A DNA stretch of 49,667 bases, from assembly GCA_910577915.1 (NCBI GenBank), contig CAJTOM010000009.1, positions 1-49,667 of the forward strand. Direction: 5' to 3'. This document shows, piece by piece, positions 1-7,270 of this stretch (the first letter of the stretch is position 1; every line of letters begins with the position of its first letter). The stretch comes from an uncultured Oscillospiraceae bacterium. Lineage in GTDB: Bacteria > Bacillota > Clostridia > Oscillospirales > Oscillospiraceae. The notes beneath the pieces are model-generated. The model saw only the letters and a list, made by a program, of their open reading frames with translations. It had not been told where the DNA came from and did no database searches. The translations under genes and the position numbers were made by a program.

Positions 1-66
1 GTGGGGCCGCGTAGGCCCCACAAGCTGTAGGGCTGCACCGCAGCCCCCTCGCGCCCGGAGGGCGCG
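1..66. other. Three tandem GC-rich hairpins at the window edge
   Basis: Three perfect short inverted repeats follow one another: 1-8 with 14-21 (8 bp stem), 30-36 with 40-46 (7 bp, 3-base loop) and 50-56 with 60-66 (7 bp, 3-base loop). They lie just past the stop codon of the minus-strand degV gene. None has a clear T-run on either strand, so a terminator role is only possible. The upstream neighbour is outside the window. Confidence 0.4.
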
Positions 67-70
67 ACGC

Positions 71-928
71 TCAGAGCCGCACTTCCCTGCTACAGGCCAC
101 CGCCATGGCCCCCGCCCCAATGTGGCAGGCCACGCTCAAAGAAAGCCTGTCCATATGAATCTCATAGCCGGGGAAGCGCGCCTCCAGCTCGCCCTTCCAG
201 ACCTGGGCCTCCTCATCAGAGCAGGTGTAGGCGGCGCTGAGATGCACGCGCTGTCCGGCGAAGCGCTCCGCAATGTCCTTTTCCATGGCGTCCAGCATAA
301 TCCGCTTGGCGCTCTTCCAGCCCCGCGCCTTGGCGAAGGCGTCCAGCTTGTCGCCCTGGATCTGGAGCACCGGCTTGATGTTCAGCACCGCGCCGATGGC
401 CGCCCCGGCGGCGGTGACCCGCCCGCCCTTCTTCAGATACTTCAGTGTGTCCACCGTGATGTAAATGCTGGCCTCCAGCCGCTCCCGCATCAGTACGTCG
501 TGAATCTCACGGGCGCTCAGACCAGCCCTGACCATCGCCAGCGCGTCCAGCACCGACTGGCGCTGGGTGATGGAGATGCGCTGGTTGTCCACCACGAAGA
601 CCCGGTCCTTGTAGTCCGCAGAGAGCATCATGGCCGTCTCGCAGGAGGCGGACAGCCCGCTGGACATGGGGATATACACCACTTGGTCACACTCCTCCAG
701 CGCCCGGTCCCACAGTTCCGTCACGTCGCCCGGCGCGGGCTGGGAGGTGGAGATGTCCGCGTCCTCAGCCAGGCGGCGGTAAAATTCCTCCTGGGTGAGG
801 GTGATGTCCTCAAAAAACAGTTCCTCATTGATGTAAAACGGCATGGGGAGTACCCGGATGCCCAGCTCCCGGGCGGCGGCCTGGGTGATGCCGCTGTTGC
901 TGTCAGTTATAATGGCGATATTGCCCAT
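71..928 (-). CDS. DegV family fatty-acid-binding protein
   Basis: A 285-residue protein of normal DegV length. The N-terminus (IAIITDSNSGI) is the usual DegV opening, with a TSQP segment near residue 62 and a GGR segment near residue 168, all typical of the family. DegV/FakB proteins bind a fatty acid and present it to the FakA kinase for phospholipid synthesis; whether this copy does so is inferred from family only, because no fakA gene is nearby. It has its own consensus-like promoter at 991-1019 and appears to be a single-gene unit. No signal peptide, so cytoplasmic. Confidence 0.9.
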   Translation of the reverse strand: MGNIAIITDSNSGITQAAARELGIRVLPMPFYINEELFFEDITLTQEEFYRRLAEDADISTSQPAPGDVTELWDRALEECDQVVYIPMSSGLSASCETAMMLSADYKDRVFVVDNQRISITQRQSVLDALAMVRAGLSAREIHDVLMRERLEASIYITVDTLKYLKKGGRVTAAGAAIGAVLNIKPVLQIQGDKLDAFAKARGWKSAKRIMLDAMEKDIAERFAGQRVHLSAAYTCSDEEAQVWKGELEARFPGYEIHMDRLSLSVACHIGAGAMAVACSREVRL

Positions 929-990
929 ATGTGCCTGTTTCCTTCCTTTTATCAGAATCCGGCCGCCGGGCGGCCCTTATCACGATACCA

Positions 991-1019
991 TCTATACCAT
1001 AGCCCGGGGCGTCTGTCAA
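991..1019 (-). promoter_or_regulatory. Sigma-A promoter of the degV gene
   Basis: On the minus strand TTGACA (1019-1014) is followed after 17 bases by TATAGA (996-991). A small GC hairpin lies between it and the start codon at 928. Confidence 0.65.
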
Positions 1020-1094
1020 GTGAAACCCCCCGCTCCCGCCCCGATTCATGGCAAAAACTCCCATCCAGCCCCCCGGAGGCCCCGCAGCAGCGGC

Positions 1095-1122
1095 GGAGGG
1101 CGGCCCTCCCGGACCGCCCTCC
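1095..1122 (-). terminator. GC hairpin after the DUF4349 gene
   Basis: A 9 bp perfect stem (1095-1103 with 1114-1122) with a 10-base loop, starting a few bases past the stop codon at 1128. No T-run follows on the minus strand, so it may be an mRNA-end hairpin rather than a complete intrinsic terminator. Confidence 0.4.
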
Positions 1123-1127
1123 GCTCC

Positions 1128-2114
1128 TTATACCTTCGTCTCCTTCTGCTCTGCCGCTTCCGTTTGTTCGGCCTCCCTTTTCTCTGCCGCCTTCCTCTCC
1201 TTCCGCTTCTTCCGGTGCCTGCGGAAGGCCAGCACCGCTGCGGCGACAACCGCCGCCGTCAGCAGCAGCGACAGCCAGTTCCCCGCCGCGAGGATGATCA
1301 TGTCCTCCAGCCGCTCCACGCCCCGCTGCCATCCATCGCCCAGAGCGCTGCCGACCCTCTGCCAGAAGGTCTGGGGGACTGCCTCGTCCTCGGACAGGCG
1401 GTAGACCTCCTGCAGGTGCACCGTCACCGTGGAGTAGGCGATTAGGCTGTCATAGCGGCGCAGGCTGCCGGTGAGGGATTCAATCAGCAGCTCCGTCTCG
1501 CTGATGGCGCTCTCCAGGGCGATGATGTCCTCCATGCTCTCCGCCTGCCCCAGCAGGGTCTGCAGCCGCTCCAGCTTGGTCCGCTGGGTGGTCAGCCGGG
1601 CCTCGCTGTCGTAGTAGATCTCGCTGACGTCCTCCCGGTTCTCATAGCGGCCCGTCACGTGGGCCTCCTCCCCCGCCTGGTCCAGCAGCTCCTCCAGCCG
1701 CTCTACGGGGACCCGGACGATGCCCGACAGGCTCCGGTACCTGCGCCCCTCGTTCAGCTGGCGGTTCTCATACCAGCCGCCCAGGTCCTCCACAATCCTG
1801 TCCAGGGCCGCCGCCGCCTCGTCGAACTCCCTGGTCTCCATCTCCAGCTCGGCGGTGTAGATCATCTTCTCCTGTCCGGGCAGTGCCTGGGGGGTGTCCC
1901 TGGGCGCTTCGTCCGTGGCGACCATGTCCCATCCGCCCCCCAGCTCCGGCGCCGCCGCCGGCTCCATGGGCTGGATGTCCGCCATGCTTCCGTTGGTATT
2001 CTGGGCCACACTGCTTTCGCTCTTGTCGCTCCCGCCTCCGCAGCCGCTCAGCACCAGCAGCGCCAGCAGCAGCGCCGTCAGCCCGGCGGCCCGCTGTCTC
2101 ACAATTCGCTTCAT
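1128..2114 (-). CDS. DUF4349 domain lipoprotein
   Basis: A 328-residue protein starting MKRIVRQRAAG. This start is chosen over one 17 codons upstream because AAGGAGGA sits just ahead of it. A hydrophobic signal segment ends in a lipobox (LVLSGC), so the mature protein should be lipid-anchored outside the membrane. The middle (about residues 85-275) is a typical DUF4349 region: a short beta region, then a long coiled coil, then an SLIAYSTVTVHL strand. A single membrane helix near residues 285-310 is followed by a highly charged Lys/Arg/Glu tail that should be cytoplasmic. So the protein is probably attached at both ends. Function of the family is unknown. It stands alone between degV and a small regulator. 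Confidence 0.88.
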   Translation of the reverse strand: MKRIVRQRAAGLTALLLALLVLSGCGGGSDKSESSVAQNTNGSMADIQPMEPAAAPELGGGWDMVATDEAPRDTPQALPGQEKMIYTAELEMETREFDEAAAALDRIVEDLGGWYENRQLNEGRRYRSLSGIVRVPVERLEELLDQAGEEAHVTGRYENREDVSEIYYDSEARLTTQRTKLERLQTLLGQAESMEDIIALESAISETELLIESLTGSLRRYDSLIAYSTVTVHLQEVYRLSEDEAVPQTFWQRVGSALGDGWQRGVERLEDMIILAAGNWLSLLLTAAVVAAAVLAFRRHRKKRKERKAAEKREAEQTEAAEQKETKV

Positions 2115-2320
2115 CTCTTCATCCTCCTTTTTCTTCCGGTGATGCCTCTGCTTATACAGACGCAAACCGCCGGCAAATGTTCCTCCCTCCCCCGTTTTTC
2201 CGCTGTTTTTTGAAAATCCCCGCTCCCGATCTGATGCGCCCGCACCATTTTACAGCTCAGGAGCACACCCGCCCTTTTCTCAGTCGTACCGGTGCGCCGC
2301 GAGGAAGCACGCCTCCCCCG

Positions 2321-2509
2321 TCAGTCCCCGCGCCGGGCGCCCGTCTTTCTTCTCCTCCAGACAGCCGCCAGCATGTCCTTCAGCACCAATAGCGCGTTCA
2401 GCTCCCACTTGGAAATCGTCTGCCTGCTGACCCCCAGCTTTCCCGCCGTCTCCTCCTGGGAGAGCCCGCTCTCTTTCCGGGCATTGAACAGATTGCCTCC
2501 TAAGCTCAC
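2321..2509 (-). CDS. Shortened XRE-type helix-turn-helix protein
   Basis: A 62-residue reading frame starting at GTG with a good AAAGGAGG site 8 bases upstream. Residues 1-37 are a near-textbook XRE helix-turn-helix (LSQEETAGKLGVSRQTISKWELN). Immediately after that the usual fourth and fifth helices are missing and are replaced by a short basic tail (VWRRRKTGARRGD). Relatives normally continue for at least another 25-30 residues. It is therefore either a decayed regulator or a very small DNA-binding protein. It is divergent from the DNA-repair operon promoter at 2672, which it could in principle affect, but that is speculation. Confidence 0.55.
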   Translation of the reverse strand: MSLGGNLFNARKESGLSQEETAGKLGVSRQTISKWELNALLVLKDMLAAVWRRRKTGARRGD

Positions 2510-2671
2510 AGCCGCATCCTCCTTTTGTTCTGTCTGTTTGCAGGGGATATGATATACGATCTGCCGGCGGAAATCTACCAGCGCCGCCGGTCATTTTCGC
2601 CCGTTTTCCCGGCATACCGGTCCGGCAGCGGAACCGGGTCAGGAGTTTTTGAAGTTTTGTACAATTTTTTC

Positions 2672-2700
2672 TTGACATCCTAGGTCATGCGTTCTATAAT
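2672..2700 (+). promoter_or_regulatory. Perfect-consensus sigma-A promoter of the repair operon
   Basis: TTGACA (2672-2677), exactly 17 bases, then TATAAT (2695-2700). Both boxes are perfect matches. The expected start of transcription is near 2707, inside the putative LexA site at 2709-2720. A promoter this strong would be expected to need repression. Confidence 0.85.
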
Positions 2701-2708
2701 TTCAGACA

Positions 2709-2720
2709 GAACACTTGTTT
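2709..2720 (+). promoter_or_regulatory. LexA-like (SOS) operator
   Basis: The sequence GAAC-ACTT-GTTT differs at one position from the Gram-positive LexA/DinR core GAAC-N4-GTTC. It overlaps the predicted transcription start of a consensus promoter feeding DNA-repair genes, which is where a LexA repressor would act. Site similarity is seen; regulation is inferred. Confidence 0.5.
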
Positions 2721-2743
2721 TTAAGGAGAGGGGATGACCGCCT

Positions 2744-4024
2744 GTGGATGTGATGGACAAGCTGACCATTTTGACCGACGCGGCCAAGTACGATGCCGCC
2801 TGTACCTCCAGCGGGGCCCAGCGGGGCAGCCGGCGGGGGATGATCGGCAACACCTCCGCCTCGGTGGCCGGGTGCTGCCACACCTTCTCCGGGGACGGGC
2901 GGTGCGTGACGCTGCTGAAGGTGCTGATGACCAACTGCTGCGTCTACGACTGCAAATACTGCGTCAACCGCTGCTCCAACGACACCCGCCGGGCGGTGTT
3001 CACCCCGGAGGAGCTGGCGGATCTGACCATCCAGTTTTACCGGCGCAACTACATTGAGGGCCTCTTCCTCTCCTCCGGCGTGCTGGTCAGCCCGGACTAC
3101 ACCACGGAGCGGATGATCCGCTGCCTGGACCTGCTGCGCCGCCGCCACCGCTTCAACGGCTATATCCACGCCAAGGCGATCCCCGGCACGTCGCCGGAGC
3201 TGGTGACCCGGCTGGGCCTGCTGGCGGACCGGCTGAGCGTGAACATTGAGCTGCCCTCGGAGCGTGGCCTCGCCGCCCTGGCCCCCAACAAGACCCGGAA
3301 GGCCATTTTCCGCCCCATGGGCCTCATCAAAAGTACCCTCCAGGAGAACCGGGAGGAGCTGGCGAAGTACCGCCACGCCCCCCGCTTCGCCCCGGCGGGG
3401 CAGAGCACCCAGATGATCATCGGGGCCACGCCGGACTCGGACCGGCACATCCTCTCCCTGACCCAGTCCCTCTACGACAGGTACCGGCTCAAGCGGGTGT
3501 TCTACTCCGCCTACGTGCCGGTGGTGGAGAACACCCTGCTGCCCTCGCCGGACACCAAGCCGCCCCTTCTGCGGGAGCACCGTCTGTACCAGGCGGACTG
3601 GCTGCTGCGGTTCTACGGCTTCCGGGCGGAGGAGCTGCTGGACGAGAACGACCCCAACTTCAACCCCCTGGTGGACCCCAAGTGCAGCTGGGCCCTCAAG
3701 CACCTGGAGTTTTTCCCCGTGGAGGTGAACACCGCCGGCCGGGAGGAGCTGCTGCGGGTGCCGGGGGTGGGCACCGTGTCCGCCAAGCGGATCCTGTACG
3801 CCCGCCGGGCCCGGAAGCTGGAGCACGAGGACCTGCGGAAGCTGGGGGTCGTTATGAAGCGGGCCCAGTACTTCATCACCTGCAAGGGCCGGGTGCTGGA
3901 CGGCCTGAAGCTGCAGCAGGACAGCATTCTGCGCAATCTGATCGCCGCCGAGCGGACCGCTCTGCCGGGGGCGGAGCTGGAACAGCTGAGCCTGTTTGAC
4001 CGGATGGGAGGTGCGTCACAGTGA
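2744..4024 (+). CDS. Putative DNA modification/repair radical SAM protein (TIGR03916 type)
   Basis: A 426-residue protein. The Cys motif CVYDCKYC (C66, C70, C73) is the CxxxCxxC site for the 4Fe-4S cluster and S-adenosylmethionine. Near residues 335-350 a helix-hairpin-helix DNA-binding motif (RVPGVGTVSAKRIL) is visible. This domain pair is that of TIGR03916 proteins, found next to uracil-DNA-glycosylase-like TIGR03915 proteins and thought to act in DNA repair or modification; the reaction is unknown. The partner is present here, but three genes downstream rather than adjacent. Start taken as GTG 2744, 12 bases after AAGGAGAGG; ATG 2753 is an alternative. The next gene overlaps its stop by 4 bases, so it heads an operon driven by the promoter at 2672. 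Confidence 0.9.
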   Translation: MDVMDKLTILTDAAKYDAACTSSGAQRGSRRGMIGNTSASVAGCCHTFSGDGRCVTLLKVLMTNCCVYDCKYCVNRCSNDTRRAVFTPEELADLTIQFYRRNYIEGLFLSSGVLVSPDYTTERMIRCLDLLRRRHRFNGYIHAKAIPGTSPELVTRLGLLADRLSVNIELPSERGLAALAPNKTRKAIFRPMGLIKSTLQENREELAKYRHAPRFAPAGQSTQMIIGATPDSDRHILSLTQSLYDRYRLKRVFYSAYVPVVENTLLPSPDTKPPLLREHRLYQADWLLRFYGFRAEELLDENDPNFNPLVDPKCSWALKHLEFFPVEVNTAGREELLRVPGVGTVSAKRILYARRARKLEHEDLRKLGVVMKRAQYFITCKGRVLDGLKLQQDSILRNLIAAERTALPGAELEQLSLFDRMGGASQ

Positions 4025-4464
4025 GAGAGCGTGAGGAGGCCCTCCGCCTGTGGCTGGACATGTGGCTGCGGCGGGAGGATTTCGGTCTGGAGGACCTGTT
4101 CGCCCCGGACGCGGTCTATACCGAGAGCTGGGGGCCGGTGTACCGGGGCCGGGAGGCCATCGCCCACTGGTTCCGGGAGTGGCTCACCCGCGGGCGTGTG
4201 CTGGCCTGGGACATCCACCGGTTTTTCCACGCCGGGGACCAGACGGCGGTCACCTGGTTTTTCCGCTACCAGATGGGCGGGGAGGAGCCCGTGGGGTTCG
4301 AGGGCGTGTCGGTGGCGGAGTGGACGGAGGACGGGCAGATCGCCCGCCTGACGGAGTACTGCTGCGAGCCGGCGCAGTACGACCCCTACGCCGGCGGACC
4401 CGTTCCGGTGTTCCCCGGTGGGGACAGGCCCCTATATCAGCAGTTTGCGGGAGGCGTCAAATGA
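4021..4464 (+). CDS. NTF2-like / SnoaL-like protein (first copy)
   Basis: 147 residues, starting at a GTG that overlaps the stop of the radical SAM gene (GTGA). The pattern of an N-terminal helix, EDLFAPDAVY, YRGREAIAHWF and a final ARLTEYC strand is that of the NTF2/SnoaL alpha+beta barrel, which holds small-molecule enzymes or binding proteins. No specific catalytic residues can be assigned. Translational coupling at both ends ties it to the repair operon. It separates two genes normally found side by side, so it looks like an insertion into a conserved pair. Confidence 0.75.
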   Translation: MREREEALRLWLDMWLRREDFGLEDLFAPDAVYTESWGPVYRGREAIAHWFREWLTRGRVLAWDIHRFFHAGDQTAVTWFFRYQMGGEEPVGFEGVSVAEWTEDGQIARLTEYCCEPAQYDPYAGGPVPVFPGGDRPLYQQFAGGVK

Positions 4465-4829
4465 AAGAAGAAATCGTATTGGGCAACGTGATGGTGGACT
4501 GCGGCGACGCGGCGGCGCTGCAGCGGTTCTACGGGGCGCTGCTGGGCTGGGAACAGCGCGTGCTGTACGGCTGCCCCGCAGTGCGCAGCTCCGGCGGGGT
4601 GGTGTTCCTCTTCGCCCAGGAGGAGGACTACGCACCCCCGGTGTGGCCCGAGGAGCCGGGGCGGCAGCAGAAACAGATGCACTTTGATTTTCAGGTGGAG
4701 AGCGTCCCGGAGGCGGCGGAGCGGGCCGCGTCCCTGGGCGCGGTCCGCGCACCGGCCCAGTTTGGCGGCGAGGACTTCGTCACCATGCTGGACCCCGCCG
4801 GCCACCCCTTCTGCCTGTGCCGGAAGTGA
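4461..4829 (+). CDS. VOC (glyoxalase/bleomycin-resistance) family protein
   Basis: 122 residues, start ATG 4461 overlapping the previous stop (ATGA). It has the VOC layout: VMVDCGDAAALQRFYGALLGW at the N-terminus (beta strand then helix), HFDFQVE in the middle (a common metal-ligand position), and DFVTMLDPAGHPFCLC at the end. Members bind metals and act as dioxygenases, isomerases, glutathione or thiol transferases, or antibiotic-binding proteins; the substrate here cannot be told. Single-domain VOC proteins normally dimerise. It is coupled to NTF2-like genes on both sides. Confidence 0.85.
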   Translation: MKEEIVLGNVMVDCGDAAALQRFYGALLGWEQRVLYGCPAVRSSGGVVFLFAQEEDYAPPVWPEEPGRQQKQMHFDFQVESVPEAAERAASLGAVRAPAQFGGEDFVTMLDPAGHPFCLCRK

Positions 4830-4838
4830 GGGGCGGAG

Positions 4839-5513
4839 ATGGACTATGGGACGATCATTTACCGGCTGTGGCGGGCCGTGTCCGCCCAGGACCGGGCGGC
4901 CCTGGCCGGCTTTTTCACCGAGGACGCCGTGATCCTCTGGCCCAACACGGGGGAGGCCTTTACGCTCCCGGAGTACCTGCGGGCCAACTGCGACTACCCC
5001 GGACAGTGGGCGGGACAGGTGGAGCAGGTGTCCCAGGACGGCGGCGTCTCGGTGGCCAGGGTCTGGGACAGCGAAGGAAACGCCTTCCGGGCGGTGAGCT
5101 TCTACCTCTGGCGGGGCTCCCGCATCGCCAGGATGGAGGAGTACTGGGGCGACATAGGCCCCGCCCCCGCCTGGCGGCGGGAGATGGGCCTCGGCACGCC
5201 GCTGCCCGGGGACGGCCCCCGGCTGCCCGCCGCTGTCCCCATGGGGCGGCGCGGCTTCTTCTGCGGGGCCTGCCCCGACCGGCGGGCGGGGACCTGCCCC
5301 GGGTGCCGGGAGGCCCACAGCCCGAGGGACTGCTTCATCTGGGACTGCACCCGCCGGCGGGGGCTGGACTTCTGCACGCTGTGCGGGCAGTTCCCCTGCC
5401 GGGAGCTGCTGGAGCGGGCCACAGCGCTGGACCGGGACTGTCTGCGCTGGAAGCGGCGGGAACGAAACCATCTGGAGGAATCGGAGGATGAAGGAGACAA
5501 TTTACCGCTATGA
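4839..5513 (+). CDS. NTF2-like domain fused to a Cys-rich DUF3795-like domain
   Basis: 224 residues. Residues 1 to about 115 form a second NTF2-like domain (YRLWRAVSAQDRAALAGFF...ARMEEYW). From about residue 138 a Cys-rich module starts, with CGACP, CPGC, DCFIWDC and CTLCGQFPC groups, matching the DUF3795 pattern and likely binding a metal. I do not know this fusion as a common architecture. Nine bases separate it from the VOC gene, and its 3' end overlaps the TIGR03915 gene by 26 bases. Function unknown; a sensor or metal-dependent activity connected with the repair operon is conceivable. Confidence 0.75.
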   Translation: MDYGTIIYRLWRAVSAQDRAALAGFFTEDAVILWPNTGEAFTLPEYLRANCDYPGQWAGQVEQVSQDGGVSVARVWDSEGNAFRAVSFYLWRGSRIARMEEYWGDIGPAPAWRREMGLGTPLPGDGPRLPAAVPMGRRGFFCGACPDRRAGTCPGCREAHSPRDCFIWDCTRRRGLDFCTLCGQFPCRELLERATALDRDCLRWKRRERNHLEESEDEGDNLPL

Positions 5514-6297
5514 CGGGAGCTTCGAGGGCTTTTTGTGCTGCGTGTTTGACAGCTATGTGTATAAGGAGTACCCCGTCCAGTTTCAGGACGAGGCCCACCT
5601 GGCCCAGTCCCTCTTCCCCGCCCGGTGGGTGGGCGCCGATCCCCGCCACGCCCGCCGGGTGCTGGTGAGCCTGGAGAAGATCGACCCCTACGCCAAGGAG
5701 CTGACGGTCAAGGGCTTTCTTACCTGCGCCCCGGACCGGGAGGTCCTCCTCTACCGGTTCATCCGGGCCCTGTACGACATCGGCAGGCCCCTGCTCCGCC
5801 AGCTCAGCGACGAGGCGGTGCTGCCTCTGCTCAGAGCGGTGCGCCACCTGGACGGGGAGGTCCACCTGCTCAAGGGCTTCGTGCGCTTTTCGGAGTTCGA
5901 GGGCACCCTGGCCGGGGAGATCCGGCCAAAGAACCGGGTGCTTCCCCTGCTGCGGGGGCACTTCTGCAGCCGCATGTACAACGAGGTGTTTCTGCTCTAT
6001 GACCGGAACCACCGGGAGGCCCTGGTCCACCGGCCCGGCCAGTGGGCCATCGTGCCCATGGAGTCCTTCCGGATGGCCGCCCCCTCGGCGGAGGAGGCCC
6101 AGTACCGGCGGCTGTGGAAGCGGTTCTACGACACCATCGAGATCAAGGAGCGCCGCAACCCCCGGCTGCGGATGAGCAACATGCCCAAGCGATACTGGGA
6201 GACCATGACGGAGTTTCAGGACGAGGACTACTTCCTGGCGGGAACGGAGACCCTGCCGGAGGGCGGCGCTTCCGCCCTGCCGGGGCATGCAAAATAG
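5488..6297 (+). CDS. TIGR03915 family putative DNA repair protein (UDG-like, DUF4130)
   Basis: 269 residues beginning MKETIYRYDGSFEGFLCCVFD, the hallmark opening of TIGR03915 proteins. The C-terminal half (from FVRFSEFEGTLAGEIRPKN to the RMSNMPKRYWETMTEF end) is the DUF4130 / uracil-DNA-glycosylase-related region. These proteins are the usual partner of TIGR03916 radical SAM proteins; here the partner is encoded at 2744. The start is set by GGAGG at 5474-5478. The coding region overlaps the preceding gene by 26 bases, so translation is probably coupled. Role in repair comes from the family association, not from an assigned active site. Confidence 0.88.
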   Translation: MKETIYRYDGSFEGFLCCVFDSYVYKEYPVQFQDEAHLAQSLFPARWVGADPRHARRVLVSLEKIDPYAKELTVKGFLTCAPDREVLLYRFIRALYDIGRPLLRQLSDEAVLPLLRAVRHLDGEVHLLKGFVRFSEFEGTLAGEIRPKNRVLPLLRGHFCSRMYNEVFLLYDRNHREALVHRPGQWAIVPMESFRMAAPSAEEAQYRRLWKRFYDTIEIKERRNPRLRMSNMPKRYWETMTEFQDEDYFLAGTETLPEGGASALPGHAK

Positions 6298-6313
6298 AAA
6301 GGGAGATGTCGCC

Positions 6314-7036
6314 ATGGAGATTTTGGTGGACGCGGTTCTGGAGACCAACGGGACTGGGTATCTGCTGTACGCCGCCAACTACCCCGGCGCCTACGTCCGG
6401 GGCGCGTCGGCGGAGGAGGCCGCCGGGAAGTGGCCGGGGGAGCTGGCCGCCTATCTGCGCTGGCGGGACGGCAAAACTCCGCCGGGCCTCACGGTCCGCT
6501 CCCGGGTGCTCCAGGAGAAGCGGGGGGATCTGCACGTGGAGGACGCGGACAGCGACGTGCTGTTTGACGCTGAGCGTCCCCCTCTGGACCGGGCGGCATA
6601 TGAGGCCCTGCGGGATCTGTGCCTGCGCAGCGCGGCGGACTTCCTGGCCCTCTGCGAGAGCGTGCCGGACCGGGACCGGCCCCTGGGGCCCCCGCGGGAG
6701 AGCTTTTACGGCCCCGTCCCCCGCTCGGCGGAGGAGATGTACCGGCACACCAAGAACGTCAACAGCTACTACTTCGGCGAGATCGGCGTGGAGGCGGACA
6801 ACGGCCCGGACATCCTCCGCTGCCGGGAGGAGGGCTTCCGGCGGCTGGAGGAGCAGGCGGATTTCCTGGCCAACCCGGTTATCTGCGGCAGCTACAACGA
6901 GCTGTGGAGCCTGCGGAAGGTGCTGCGGCGGTTTCTGTGGCACGACCGCATCCACGCCAGAGCCCTGACCCGGCGCGGCCTGGCCCTCTGGGGCCGGGCG
7001 GGAATGGCCGACCCCTTCCGGTTCGGCGTGGAATAG
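6314..7036 (+). CDS. HicB-like N-terminus plus DinB-like helical protein
   Basis: 240 residues. ATG 6314 is preferred to ATG 6287 because AAAGGGAGA lies 8 bases before it. The first 50 residues (LYAANYPGAYVRGASAEEA) resemble a HicB-type fold. The rest is helical and contains an RHTKNVNSYYFGEI segment and a WHDRIHARAL segment near the end; the His plus HxxxH spacing is like the metal triad of DinB/YfiT four-helix-bundle proteins. DinB-like proteins are often thiol-dependent transferases and some are damage-inducible, which fits the operon, but the activity is not known. It is the last gene before a hairpin terminator at 7041. Confidence 0.6.
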   Translation: MEILVDAVLETNGTGYLLYAANYPGAYVRGASAEEAAGKWPGELAAYLRWRDGKTPPGLTVRSRVLQEKRGDLHVEDADSDVLFDAERPPLDRAAYEALRDLCLRSAADFLALCESVPDRDRPLGPPRESFYGPVPRSAEEMYRHTKNVNSYYFGEIGVEADNGPDILRCREEGFRRLEEQADFLANPVICGSYNELWSLRKVLRRFLWHDRIHARALTRRGLALWGRAGMADPFRFGVE

Positions 7037-7040
7037 AGCG

Positions 7041-7072
7041 AGAGGCCGCCGGCTCCCCCGGCGGCCTCTTTA
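7041..7072 (+). terminator. Terminator of the repair operon
   Basis: A perfect 12 bp stem (7041-7052 with 7058-7069), loop CTCCC, followed by a short T-run. It starts 4 bases after the last stop codon. Confidence 0.75.
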
Positions 7073-7129
7073 TGCACCGCTCTGCATGACAGTCAGCGAA
7101 AAAAACCGCAAATTTCTGCGGGTTTATCA

Positions 7130-7158
7130 TTGACATTTCGACACAAACCAGATATAGT
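7130..7158 (+). promoter_or_regulatory. Sigma-A promoter of potABCD
   Basis: TTGACA (7130-7135), 17 bases, TATAGT (7153-7158). A leader of about 105 bases follows and contains a 7 bp inverted repeat (7218-7224 with 7228-7234) shortly before the potA ribosome site. Confidence 0.8.
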
Positions 7159-7270
7159 TAGCTTGCCTCTTTTTCCTTGGATAAAATCCCTGGAAAGAGC
7201 GGGCGATTTTTCTATGTCCCGCCCTATGGGCGGGGCGCATCCAAACAGAAAAAGGAATGGGGGAGGATAC

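Noticed and set aside
2280..2678. A 132-codon minus-strand frame covering the XRE region
   Set aside because: Its translation has no recognisable features and overlaps both the clear helix-turn-helix frame and the upstream promoter region.
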